64,000 nucleotides of DNA from Streptomyces sp. SID13726. Lineage in GTDB: Bacteria > Actinomycetota > Actinomycetes > Streptomycetales > Streptomycetaceae. The notes under the pieces are model-generated. The model worked only from the letters and a program-made list of their open reading frames with translations, did not search any database and had not been told where the DNA came from. Every line of letters begins with the position of its first letter. The first letter of the stretch is position 1. The stretch lies in contig NZ_JAAGLY010000001.1 in assembly GCF_010548375.1 (NCBI RefSeq), positions 124,001-188,000 on the forward strand, given 5' to 3'. Both the position numbers and the translations under genes were made by a program. Below, in pieces: positions 44,548 to 53,413 of this stretch.

Positions 44548-47500
44548 GCTGTCCCGCGTCCTGCTGCGAGGGGTGGGACCGCAGCCCGCTCGATACGAGA
44601 ACGTCCTGCTCGACTTCAGCGGGGTCGGCGCGCCAGTGGCCAACAGTCGGCAGGGCGACATCTTCGACGTCGAAGAGCCACCGCGCCGTCCCTCACCGGC
44701 GAGTGTGCTTTTCCTGGAGAACGGCGGAGGCAAGTCGGTACTGATCAAGCTCATATTCTCCGTTGTGCTCCCTGGGCGCCGAAACGCCGTGGGCACCCGC
44801 AACCCCCAGACATTGGAAGGCTTCGTACGACGCGGAGATGTGGCGCACGTCCTCTTGGAGTGGACCCATGCAGCCAGCGGCAAACGGCTGGTGACCGGAA
44901 AGGTGAGCCAATGGAAGGACCGTCGGACATCCGACGAGTCCGATCTGGTCGAGCGCTGGTACCACTTCCGCCCGGGACACACGTTCGACCTGGAGACTCT
45001 TCCGGTCGAGGAGAATGGCAACTACCTCGGCCTGGCCGAGTACTGCGAGCGGCTCAGGCTCGCCGACATCGAAGAACCCGCACTCGGCTACCGCAACTTC
45101 CAGCTCCACGGAGAGTGGACGGATCGGCTCATGGCCTTGGGCCTCGACCCTGAGCTTTTCCGTTACCAGCGGGCGATGAACAACGACGAGGGTGAGGCGG
45201 CCGACGCCTTCTCACTCGGCAGCGACCAGGCGTTCGTCAATTTCCTCCTCAGTGCCGTTTTGCCGCTCCAGCCGGCCCGGGACCTTGCCGAGGTGCTGGG
45301 CACGTACGCCGACAAACTGGCGGACCGCGGTGTCATGGAGCTGGAGAAGACGTTCGTCGAGGAAGCCTTGACGGTATTGGCGCCCCTGAGCGAGGCACGC
45401 GACAAGCGAACCGCTGCCGACGCGAAACAGAGGGGTACTCGGCTCGCCTTGGACCGCTTCATCCAACAGATCGGGGCGCGTGCCACGCAGGAGAAGCAGG
45501 CGCTCGCAGGTCGGGACCAAGGGGTCGTACAGCTGAAGGATGAGGTCCGCAGGGCGCAGAACAGATACCGGCACGCCGTCACTGTCGCCGCCGAACTATC
45601 CAGGCTGCTGGCCCAGTTGAAGCTGGAGGCGGCTGAGCGGAACCACAGCGCGGCCGAGCAGGAGTGGGAGAAGGCCGTAGCGATCGAGAAGGGTTGGCAG
45701 GCCGTCCCCGCTGCGCTCCGGGACCTGGAAGCCGTCGCCGTCGCCCAGCGGCTACGCACGCGTATCACCGAAACGCAGGTAGCAGCCCGCCCCGCGCTCG
45801 ATACTCGCAACGAGGCCGCGCGTGTCCTGTCGCAAGCGCTGCGCAGCATGGTGAGCAACCTGACAGATGAGGCGGACGAACTCGGTGAGCGCGCCACCGT
45901 GTGCGACGGGGAAGCTCAAAGCGCGCAGACGGAGCACGACTCGGCTGTTGCGGCGGTAGCGGAGAGGGAGGCGAAGGCCGGGTTCCTGGATGGCCGTGTC
46001 ACCGAGGTGCGGGAGGAGATCGCGGCCGCGGTGCGGGAGGGGTTGGTACCCGATGGGCTGGAGGTAACGGATGCCGCTGCCCAGGCCCAGTCCGAAGCCA
46101 TCGCTCACCATGAGCGAGTAGTCGAAGGCGAGCGAGCGGTGGAGCGCTTGGAGCGCGAGTACCAGCAGGCAGAAGAAGAATACGAGACAACTCGTCGTGA
46201 GCTGGCCGGAGCCGACCACGCCCACGACATCGCGCGCCGCGAGCACAAGGCCGCCGACGACACCATGCGACGGCTCGCCGAAGATCTACAGCACGCCGGT
46301 CTCTACAGCGGCGAGGCGGGTGAACTCGACATAGAGGCCGCAGGGCTCGCGGACCGGTTGGCCCGGACGCAGCGGAATGCCGAGACCGCTCGGATCGACG
46401 TCCGCATCGCCATGGCGGCCGACGAGCGCGCACTCACCTCATTGGAGACGAACGACCTGCTGCCTTCGTCGCTGGAGGCGGTGCGGATCTGTGATCTGTT
46501 GCATGAGCGGCAGGTCCCCGCCTGCACGGGGTGGGAGTACCTCGCCTCAATCCCTGATGTCGAGCGCCGCGCGGAACTCGTCGAGCGTCATCCCCAGTTG
46601 GTAACGGGTGTGCTCTGCAACGATGCCGACCAGCTTGAGCTCGCTGCTGAGATCATCGGAGCCGAGGGCGCCACGGTGACCGGCTTCCTCGCCCTGGGAA
46701 CGACGACCGCACTGCATGGGGAGGGCAGTCCGGCCGCGGAATCCTCCTTTGTCGTACCGTCCCATCCTGCGCTGTACGACGAGCGCGCCGGTGAGTCGGA
46801 ACGTCTTGAGCTGACAGTCCGGCGGGACGAGCACCACCGGCAACTGATGGAGCTGGACGAGACGCTACGCGCCCATGGGCTCTTTGCGGCCCGACTCGCG
46901 CAGTGGCGGGAGACATACCCACCTGGGCGACTCGCCGCGTTGCACGACGCGATGGTGACCGCAGAGGAGAAGGTCCTTGCAGCCCGCGCCATGGCAGTGG
47001 CTGCGAAGGACCTCAGGGAGGGAACGGCCGAGCGGCTGCGGGCGGCACGCGAAGAGCTTTCCCACCGGGGGGAAGCTCACTTGCGTCTGGACCGCCGTGT
47101 CGCCGAGCTTCAGGCGCTCGTCCGTTCGGCGGCACGCATCGCGGCCTGGCAAGGTGAAGCGCTGCACATGCGTGGTGTGGCCCGTGAGCACCGACAAATC
47201 GCGGCCGATGCCCGCGTCAGGGCCGAGACTGCCCGACAGGCCGCGGCCGACGCCCGACGCACGGTCGACGTGCTGCGGGGCACGGTAGCCCGTACCGAGG
47301 AGGAACTGGGCGCTCTGCCCATCCGGGAATCCGAATACGGTGCGACCGAGCAGCACACCATGCCGGAACAGCCGCTGGAAGTGCTGCGCCGGCTCTACCA
47401 TGCGGCCGCCGATGAGTACGACCGAGCGGCAGTGGGCGCGAGTCTCAAGGCTGACCTGGACCAAGCCGAACGGGAGGAAGAGGCTGCCGGGAAAGCGCTG

Positions 47501-49006
47501 GCTCGCTTCGACGAGCGCGACCGCGTCATGGCGCGGGAGCTGCTCAAGGGCTCCGACGGGGTGGACACCGCCGCCTTGAACGCCGGCCGGTCACGCGCTC
47601 AGCGACATATGGCTTCGGCGCGCGCCCAACTGGACGCGCTGTACGAGGTCGTGGTGCGCTGCCGGACCGCGCTGGATGCAATCGGCGAAGCCTCCTCCAA
47701 CGCGGGTCCCGTCGATCTGGCACCATTCGGGTTACCCCGTGATGCCGCACACGGCGAACGACTTGTTACGGCGGCGGAACAAGCACGGGAGGAGGCCGAG
47801 GCGCTTGCCCGTGAGCTGGGGCATCTTTTGGCGAAGCTGGTTCAGGAGCAGACTGATGCCCGCTCGACGGCGCGCGCCTTCAAGATCCTGGTCGATCTCT
47901 TCGGGGAGCCGTCCGAGGAGCAGGCCGAACTGCTCGGTACGGTCCCGGCGTATGAAGGTGATGCGGCCGCTGCTCGTGAGCGTTACGACCTGTTCCTCGC
48001 TGAGCACAACAAGGCCCAGCGAGTTGCAGCAGAGGCGCAGACGGCCGAGCGGACACTGGCCGATCGTCTCGCTGCACATGCGGCGGACTCCCGGTTCGAG
48101 GAACTGCAGTCCCCAAGCCGCCGCGTCATGCTCAGCACGGCGCGGGATGACCTGCCTGTCCATGCCGGGACATGGGCGGCGGACCTACGGCCCCGATTGC
48201 GGACGCTGGAAATCGACCTGGATTCAATCGGCCGGCACCATAAGCAGATCGTGCTGCAGTTCGTTCAACAGGTCCGGGACGCGCTCCGTACGCTGAAGCG
48301 CGCCCAGCGACTGTCCCAGCTGCCGGAAGGACTCGGCAGCTGGTCCGGTCAGCAGTTCTTGCAAATCGGATTCCCTGAGGTCACCGACGAGGTACTGACG
48401 GCACTGTTGGGCCGGGTCGTTGACGACGCCGCGGGGGAAGGGCAAGCCCGCCGGGGGAGCAGAGATGCCCGTCAACTCGTCTTGAAGGGTGTCGAGGCTG
48501 CCGTCGCGCCCAAAGGCTTCTGCGTGACGGTGCTCAAGCCGGACATCGGGCTGGCCGTGGAGCGGGTCCGGGTGGCGCAGACCAAGGACATCTTCTCCGG
48601 GGGGCAGATTCTCACTGCCGCCATCGTCTTGTACTGCACGATGGCCGCGCTCCGAGCCAACGATCGGGGGCAGGTACGTCACCAGTACTCCGGGGTGCTC
48701 TTTCTTGACAACCCGATCGGCCGGGCCTCGGCCCTCTACCTGCTCCGCCTACAGCAAGCCGTGGCCAAGGCGCTCGGCGTCCAGTTGATCTACACCACTG
48801 GCCTGTACGACAAGGCTGCCTTGGACGTCTTTCCGCTCGTCATCAGGATGCGCAACGACGCCGACCTCAGAGCACGGCGCCGGTACCTCTCGGTGGCGGA
48901 CCGGTTCGTGGGACGGCACATCGCCTCCCTACGGGACGGAGCCGGGGGCGACATCACAGCCGTCCGCTATTTCCAGCGCCCGTCCAGCGAAGCGACGGTC
49001 GTGTGA
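44540..49006 (+). CDS. JetC-like SMC/Rad50-type ATPase, 1488 residues
   Basis: A very long coiled-coil ATPase. The N-terminal head has a Walker A-like LENGGGKS (residues 59-66), which lacks the first glycine of GxxxxGK. Two long coiled coils (about 270-640 and 790-1270) enclose a globular hinge-like region (about 655-770, with CTGWEYLASIPDVERRAELV). The C-terminal head has the signature FSGGQ (1352-1356) and a Walker B-like VLFLDNPIGRA (D1390, N1391), in which asparagine replaces the catalytic glutamate. This matches the motor of MukBEF/Wadjet complexes, which extrude DNA loops. The ATG at 44540 follows GGGGGA and overlaps jetB by eight bases. Confidence 0.8.
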   Translation: MYELSRVLLRGVGPQPARYENVLLDFSGVGAPVANSRQGDIFDVEEPPRRPSPASVLFLENGGGKSVLIKLIFSVVLPGRRNAVGTRNPQTLEGFVRRGDVAHVLLEWTHAASGKRLVTGKVSQWKDRRTSDESDLVERWYHFRPGHTFDLETLPVEENGNYLGLAEYCERLRLADIEEPALGYRNFQLHGEWTDRLMALGLDPELFRYQRAMNNDEGEAADAFSLGSDQAFVNFLLSAVLPLQPARDLAEVLGTYADKLADRGVMELEKTFVEEALTVLAPLSEARDKRTAADAKQRGTRLALDRFIQQIGARATQEKQALAGRDQGVVQLKDEVRRAQNRYRHAVTVAAELSRLLAQLKLEAAERNHSAAEQEWEKAVAIEKGWQAVPAALRDLEAVAVAQRLRTRITETQVAARPALDTRNEAARVLSQALRSMVSNLTDEADELGERATVCDGEAQSAQTEHDSAVAAVAEREAKAGFLDGRVTEVREEIAAAVREGLVPDGLEVTDAAAQAQSEAIAHHERVVEGERAVERLEREYQQAEEEYETTRRELAGADHAHDIARREHKAADDTMRRLAEDLQHAGLYSGEAGELDIEAAGLADRLARTQRNAETARIDVRIAMAADERALTSLETNDLLPSSLEAVRICDLLHERQVPACTGWEYLASIPDVERRAELVERHPQLVTGVLCNDADQLELAAEIIGAEGATVTGFLALGTTTALHGEGSPAAESSFVVPSHPALYDERAGESERLELTVRRDEHHRQLMELDETLRAHGLFAARLAQWRETYPPGRLAALHDAMVTAEEKVLAARAMAVAAKDLREGTAERLRAAREELSHRGEAHLRLDRRVAELQALVRSAARIAAWQGEALHMRGVAREHRQIAADARVRAETARQAAADARRTVDVLRGTVARTEEELGALPIRESEYGATEQHTMPEQPLEVLRRLYHAAADEYDRAAVGASLKADLDQAEREEEAAGKALARFDERDRVMARELLKGSDGVDTAALNAGRSRAQRHMASARAQLDALYEVVVRCRTALDAIGEASSNAGPVDLAPFGLPRDAAHGERLVTAAEQAREEAEALARELGHLLAKLVQEQTDARSTARAFKILVDLFGEPSEEQAELLGTVPAYEGDAAAARERYDLFLAEHNKAQRVAAEAQTAERTLADRLAAHAADSRFEELQSPSRRVMLSTARDDLPVHAGTWAADLRPRLRTLEIDLDSIGRHHKQIVLQFVQQVRDALRTLKRAQRLSQLPEGLGSWSGQQFLQIGFPEVTDEVLTALLGRVVDDAAGEGQARRGSRDARQLVLKGVEAAVAPKGFCVTVLKPDIGLAVERVRVAQTKDIFSGGQILTAAIVLYCTMAALRANDRGQVRHQYSGVLFLDNPIGRASALYLLRLQQAVAKALGVQLIYTTGLYDKAALDVFPLVIRMRNDADLRARRRYLSVADRFVGRHIASLRDGAGGDITAVRYFQRPSSEATVV

Positions 49007-50160
49007 TGTCGGGATTAGAGCGTCTGTCCGAAGACCTGCTGGAGAGTCTTCACCGGTGGGCCGAGACGAGAAAGTGGAACGGCTATCGAGCGAAGCAGGT
49101 CCGAGTGCCGGAGCTGCTCGAAGCTCTTCGAGCCGTCTATCGGGCAGGGCCTGACAGCGACCCGGAGGAGGAGACACTGCGCCGGTGCCTGGCTGTCCTC
49201 GCCTCCTCCGGACGTGTCCGGCTCATGCGCGAGAAGGCGGGAGAGCCGACGGGGATCCACCTGCTTCCCGTGCGCGCGGCGCCGGAACACAGAGGGAGCC
49301 GACGGCCCCTGCATCACCCCTCGCTCCATGCGCTGATCAAGGAACAGCGAAAGGCCACTCCGAGACAGGAGACGGCCTACAGGGCCATCAGTAACTGGTT
49401 GCACGCGCTGCATGGCCCGGTGCTGAAGGTGCCGCTGAGGGAACGTGCGCTGGAGATCTTCGGGAGGCGTGAGTACACCGCGGAGTTCCCAGAACCTGAG
49501 AAATGTCTGGACCACAAGGGGTTTGGTGGTCCGTTGTTCGAGAAGAGTGCTGACTTCTATGAGTTGATCTGTGCTTTCCCTACCGACCCGCCTCTTCTCA
49601 ACGCCCGTTTTTCCAGGTTCAGTCCGGACGCTCAGAGCACGTCGCTGAGCAGCGGTGACATCCTGCTCGTCGTCGAGAATTCGGCCACGTACACGTCACT
49701 CGTACGTCGGCTGCGCGAGCTTGAGCACCAGCACTGCATTGGCTGTGTGGCCTGGGGAGTCGGCCGCTCCTTTACGGCCTCGGTGCGCAGCATCTCGACC
49801 CACCATGGTGCCGATGGGCACGCCAGAGAGCGGTTCAGGGAGATCCGCTACTTCGGGGACCTCGACGTCAGCGGTCTGGAGATCCCACTCAAGGCGACGG
49901 ACGCAGCCATGGACCTGGGCCTGAGGCTGGTTCCCACGCGTGTGCTCTACCAGGACCTGATCACCATGGGCACTCCCCTCCCAGGCAAGGAGTGCAGCCG
50001 TACGCGTGAGGAGGCGGAGACGCTGGTGAATTGGCTCGGCAAAAGCCATCACTTCGAACCAGTTGTTGACGTTCTCATGAAGGGGGAGCGATGGGCTCAG
50101 GAAGGCGTCGGGCTGCGTCATCTGAGCTCCACCAATGACTGGTTGGCGGACATGCGATGA
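49006..50160 (+). CDS. JetD-like Toprim nuclease of a Wadjet-like system
   Basis: A 384-residue protein. The N-terminal half (about 1-130) is helical with winged-helix-like parts. The C-terminal half carries a Toprim-type core: LVVEN with E224, and FGDLDVSGLEI with D285 and D287. These are the metal-binding acidic residues of JetD, the nuclease that cleaves circular plasmids in Wadjet systems. The start is ATG at 49006 (TGATG with the ATPase stop); a GTG at 49003 would give a GTGA overlap. The next gene begins 16 bases after the stop, so it belongs to the same operon. Confidence 0.75.
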   Translation: MSGLERLSEDLLESLHRWAETRKWNGYRAKQVRVPELLEALRAVYRAGPDSDPEEETLRRCLAVLASSGRVRLMREKAGEPTGIHLLPVRAAPEHRGSRRPLHHPSLHALIKEQRKATPRQETAYRAISNWLHALHGPVLKVPLRERALEIFGRREYTAEFPEPEKCLDHKGFGGPLFEKSADFYELICAFPTDPPLLNARFSRFSPDAQSTSLSSGDILLVVENSATYTSLVRRLRELEHQHCIGCVAWGVGRSFTASVRSISTHHGADGHARERFREIRYFGDLDVSGLEIPLKATDAAMDLGLRLVPTRVLYQDLITMGTPLPGKECSRTREEAETLVNWLGKSHHFEPVVDVLMKGERWAQEGVGLRHLSSTNDWLADMR

Positions 50161-50176
50161 CTGCGGGGGAGCCCGA

Positions 50177-52123
50177 GTGAGTAATGAGACTGCCGCCCTG
50201 CGGGCACGTATTCCTGAACCGGGGCCGGGACGTGGACCGGGCGTTGTACCGCCACGCAATCCGCGTTTCTGGGGGCGACGGCACCACTTGGCCGTGCTGG
50301 ATCGGCGCCTGTCCCAGGCTCCATGGGGGACGACCGTGCTCGTCGGCCCGTTCGGTGTCGGCAAGCGCCACATCGCCGCTGAGTGGGCGCACCTCAACGC
50401 CTCACGGTTCGGATCCGTGCACTGGATCAGTGCCAGGGACGGCAAGCTGGCCCATGAGGACTCAGCGGCGGAGGCAGAGAGCGCACCGGATGTCGGCAGA
50501 AGGCCCGCACTGGTGGTGATCGACGGCCTGCGCGGCTGGGCCGACTACGACCGATTCCAGGGAGGTGACACAGCCGGACATGTATTGATCACATCCTCCG
50601 GATCGGCGGCCGAGTGGGGTGGATGGGCGGAGGTCGTGCCCGTCGGCCCTTGGGACAGACAGGAGGCGATCGACTATCTCCGTACGAACATCGGCTCGCT
50701 CGGTACCGAGGATGCCGGGCGAATCGCGGCTGCCCTCGGCAACCTCCCCTTGGCACTTGCGTACGCGGAAGCCTGGCTCAAGCGCGGCTGCACAGTCGAC
50801 GGTTTCCTGAATGCGCTGCGTGACCACCCGCGGGCCATCCTCGGGGGAGCCGGCCCTGACCGCTACCCCGGATCTCTCGTCGCCAGAATCGAAGAGGCAC
50901 GCAACTCCCTGGCGTCTACGGACCGATGGACAGTCCATCTACTGGACGCGGCAGCCTTGCTCGGCCCCACCCCCTTGCCCGCCCGCTCCATCGGCCCGCG
51001 CCCGCTGTACCGCCCCGACGATGACACGCTCAGTACGGAGATCGCTCTCCATCCAGCCGAGCTGAGCAAGGCGTTTCCCGTCCTGGGCAAGTGCGGCCTG
51101 AGCACGTTTGATGACGCTCTTCTGCACGTCAGCCCGGTGTACTGCACTACCGTTCGAGGGCTCCTTGCACAGGAAGAGAAGCGCAAGGCCGCACGTTGGG
51201 CCGATGTCCTGCTAGTGGCGTTGGACCCCCGTGATTCTGTGCCGGACCGGGGTCGCGCGAGGGAGCGATGGCAGCTCGTGCTGCCGTCTTTCCTCGCCTG
51301 CCATCCCCAAGAGCTCGTCACTCGTGAGGCCCTGACCGTGCTGGCCGCGGCATACGACCACATGTCCGACCTGGGGCGCTGGCAGGCGATCATGGCTCGG
51401 GTTGAGGTGCTGTACCGACGCGGGATGGAGCTCTTTACGCAGGATGATGCGGCTGTGCTGCGCGTCGGTGATGTCCTCCTGCGCGCGTACACATCCGCCC
51501 ACCGTTATGCCGATGCGGTGAAGCTGGGGGCGGTGTTGAGAGAGCGCCGCATCTCGGTGTGTGGACCCACGGGGCTCGACACGCTGAGGTGCACCTCTGC
51601 CATGATCATCCCGCTGGGAAGCTGCGGACACGTCGCGGACGCTGTGGAACTTGCCCAGGAAACGCTCGTCGTGCAGACCACCCGGCTCGGCGCCGATCAT
51701 CAGGACACTTTGCTCACCAAGAGTCGTCGTGCTGTTGCCGAACGCGTGGCGGGGTGTTGCCGGGACGCCGTGGCGACGGGCGAAGCTGTACTCGCAGCGC
51801 AGCAGTACGTCCTGGGGCGGGCGCATCCTGACGTCCTCTCCACCGCCTACGAACTGGCCTGCGCCTACCACGAGTCAGGAGTGCACACGAAAGAGGCACT
51901 CGATCTCTTCGCTGAGACACTTCCTTTGCAAGGGCGGGTGTTAGGTGACGACCACCCCGCAACTGCTCGCACGGCGGCAGGCTTGGAACTGGTGCACTTC
52001 GAGGCGTACGGGACGTTGCAGAGTGCTGAGCGCTGCTGGGTTGCGTTGGATCGACTCAGGCAGGAGTTCGGAGTGCGGGACAGAGATGTGTATCGGCTCG
52101 AGCAGGCTTGCCAGGCGTTGTGA
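50177..52123 (+). CDS. NB-ARC/TPR (STAND-like) protein, fifth gene of the defence operon
   Basis: A 648-residue protein. An NB-ARC-type ATPase (about 30-330) opens FWGRRHHLAVLDRRL. It has Walker A GPFGVGKR (57-64), in which arginine replaces the usual Ser/Thr. A Walker B-like VVIDGL (D116) and the NB-ARC motif GNLPLALAYAEAWL follow. The sensor region reads LITSSGSAAE where an arginine (TSR) is usual. Tetratricopeptide-like helical pairs of the kinesin-light-chain type (about 430-640) include LGRAHPDVLSTAYELACAYHES. No N-terminal effector domain is seen. The GTG at 50177 follows CGGGGGAG. A regulatory or sensor role for the Jet-like complex is inferred from position. Confidence 0.72.
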   Translation: MSNETAALRARIPEPGPGRGPGVVPPRNPRFWGRRHHLAVLDRRLSQAPWGTTVLVGPFGVGKRHIAAEWAHLNASRFGSVHWISARDGKLAHEDSAAEAESAPDVGRRPALVVIDGLRGWADYDRFQGGDTAGHVLITSSGSAAEWGGWAEVVPVGPWDRQEAIDYLRTNIGSLGTEDAGRIAAALGNLPLALAYAEAWLKRGCTVDGFLNALRDHPRAILGGAGPDRYPGSLVARIEEARNSLASTDRWTVHLLDAAALLGPTPLPARSIGPRPLYRPDDDTLSTEIALHPAELSKAFPVLGKCGLSTFDDALLHVSPVYCTTVRGLLAQEEKRKAARWADVLLVALDPRDSVPDRGRARERWQLVLPSFLACHPQELVTREALTVLAAAYDHMSDLGRWQAIMARVEVLYRRGMELFTQDDAAVLRVGDVLLRAYTSAHRYADAVKLGAVLRERRISVCGPTGLDTLRCTSAMIIPLGSCGHVADAVELAQETLVVQTTRLGADHQDTLLTKSRRAVAERVAGCCRDAVATGEAVLAAQQYVLGRAHPDVLSTAYELACAYHESGVHTKEALDLFAETLPLQGRVLGDDHPATARTAAGLELVHFEAYGTLQSAERCWVALDRLRQEFGVRDRDVYRLEQACQAL

Positions 52124-52346
52124 ATGAGCTGGTGAAGGAACCTCTGCTAGCGCAGGGCGCCGCCGGCGGGTGCACCATGGCCGCGGCCCGCCTCCTCGCG
52201 GCGGTGCTTGGAGGGCACCTCGCGCGGCCGTACGGGGTGCCAGGGACTCCCCATGCCAAGAAGGGTTCACGATGTGTGGGCTTCAGGCGGCCCTCACAGC
52301 GTGTTCCCTTCGTCGCGAGTTCCACGAGTTGCGCTTTGGGTGCCTG

Positions 52347-53024
52347 TCATTGAGTGTCCGGTTCGTCTGATTCATTGAGAAGCTGGGCTGCGAGATCGTC
52401 GGCCCATTCCAGAGCCCACGCTCGGAGAGCAGAGATCGCGGCGTCGCTGAGACCGTAGGCAGCGAAGGCTTCGTCGTCAGTCCACTCGGCTCCGGCGAGG
52501 TTTGCCTGCAGGTCTTCGAGCTCGAAGCGGCCGCGGGCGTGCCTTCTGCCGAATTCATGGAGATCAGCAGTGTTCCAGCGGCGGGACGCTGCGAACACAT
52601 CGATGAGGTCGCGCGGCGCGCCACGGTCGGCAAGCGCACGGACCTTGGTCCCGACCACATCCTCCTCCGCCAGGACGGGTCCGTACCGGCTTTGGGTGAC
52701 TGGCCGCCAGAAGACTTCCTTGAGGATGTCGACCTCGCACTCCTGCCCGGTGGCTGGGTCGGACACTGTGAAGCGGGCGGACAATGGGGCGGTCTCCAGT
52801 GCCTGCACCTGCCAGCCCCGGGCTTCCAGACCGGCGCGAACCACGGCCGCGATGTCGGCCATCGGCGCCGGGTTCTCGGTGGCGACATCGAGGTCCTGGC
52901 TCGGGCGGTTCACGAGGCGGTGCGCCCGCACGGCGTATCCGCCGGTGAGAACAAGGGGATACGGGGAGCCGAGCGCGATCACATCCGCCAGGAGCCGCGT
53001 GTGCAGCTCCGGCATGTCCGTCAC
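52347..53024 (-). CDS. AbiEii/AbiGii-type nucleotidyltransferase (putative toxin)
   Basis: A 225-residue DNA polymerase beta-like nucleotidyltransferase. The signature LTGGYAVRAHRLVNRPSQDL places GG at 28-29 and the catalytic D44 and D46 in DLD, with a third acidic residue D99 in CEVDIL. The remaining helices match the AbiEii/AbiGii toxin family found in abortive-infection and toxin-antitoxin modules. The GTG at 53024 overlaps the upstream gene stop (GTGA); an alternative ATG is at 53015. It is convergent with the STAND-like gene. The target (often tRNA in relatives) is unknown. Confidence 0.82.
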   Translation of the reverse strand: MTDMPELHTRLLADVIALGSPYPLVLTGGYAVRAHRLVNRPSQDLDVATENPAPMADIAAVVRAGLEARGWQVQALETAPLSARFTVSDPATGQECEVDILKEVFWRPVTQSRYGPVLAEEDVVGTKVRALADRGAPRDLIDVFAASRRWNTADLHEFGRRHARGRFELEDLQANLAGAEWTDDEAFAAYGLSDAAISALRAWALEWADDLAAQLLNESDEPDTQ

Positions 53025-53413
53025 GCGGCTGCTCGGGCGCGGGAGGCGAGCTGGGGGAAGGCGTCTTCCCATACGGTGCGCACGGTGCGGCCGACGAGGG
53101 TGCGTAGCACCGGCCACAAATGGAGAAGTAGGTCCTGGTTGAGGTAGCGAGGCAGGTCGTCGTCCAGGCCCTCGTGCAGGACGGTGCGGTACAGGCCCAT
53201 ACACTGGCGTGGTTTGCCCAGGTCGTATGAGGTCATCCCGGACCAGGCCATGTGCAGCGGCAGCTCCACGACACCGTGGGTCGGCCCGTGCAGTTCGTCC
53301 AGCGACTCCGGCAGGCGGCGGCGGAACTTCTCCCGGTACAGTGCGAAGTCCTCGGCGTCCGTGCCCGAGACGTCCCTCGGGGTGCGTACGGGGTGCTGTG
53401 GGCTGGAGCGCAT
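53021..53413 (-). CDS. Unknown partner of the nucleotidyltransferase (possible antitoxin)
   Basis: A 130-residue protein of no recognised family, opening MRSSPQHPVRTPRDVSGTDA. It is acidic in its N-terminal half and richer in Arg and Trp at its C-terminus (VLRTLVGRTVRTVWEDAF). It does not look like the winged-helix AbiEi antitoxin. It overlaps the toxin-like gene by four bases, the arrangement expected for an antitoxin-first module. I place the start at the ATG at 53413; the open frame runs upstream to 53656 into the attachment repeat without a ribosome binding site. Confidence 0.6.
   Translation of the reverse strand: MRSSPQHPVRTPRDVSGTDAEDFALYREKFRRRLPESLDELHGPTHGVVELPLHMAWSGMTSYDLGKPRQCMGLYRTVLHEGLDDDLPRYLNQDLLLHLWPVLRTLVGRTVRTVWEDAFPQLASRARAAA

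Noticed and set aside
44544..44744. Alternative ATG at 44544 for the SMC-like gene
   Set aside because: It is in another frame and ends after 66 codons. The ATG at 44540 opens the full 1488-codon frame.
42221..50160. Assignment to Wadjet type I, II or III
   Set aside because: The N-terminal sequences of the JetA- and JetC-like proteins do not match the type-specific patterns I remember, so a type call would be a guess.
50177..52123. FxSxx-COOH type TPR protein system
   Set aside because: The TPR protein resembles that group in layout, but the small upstream peptide (41999-42142) ends ERD and has no FxSxx C-terminus.
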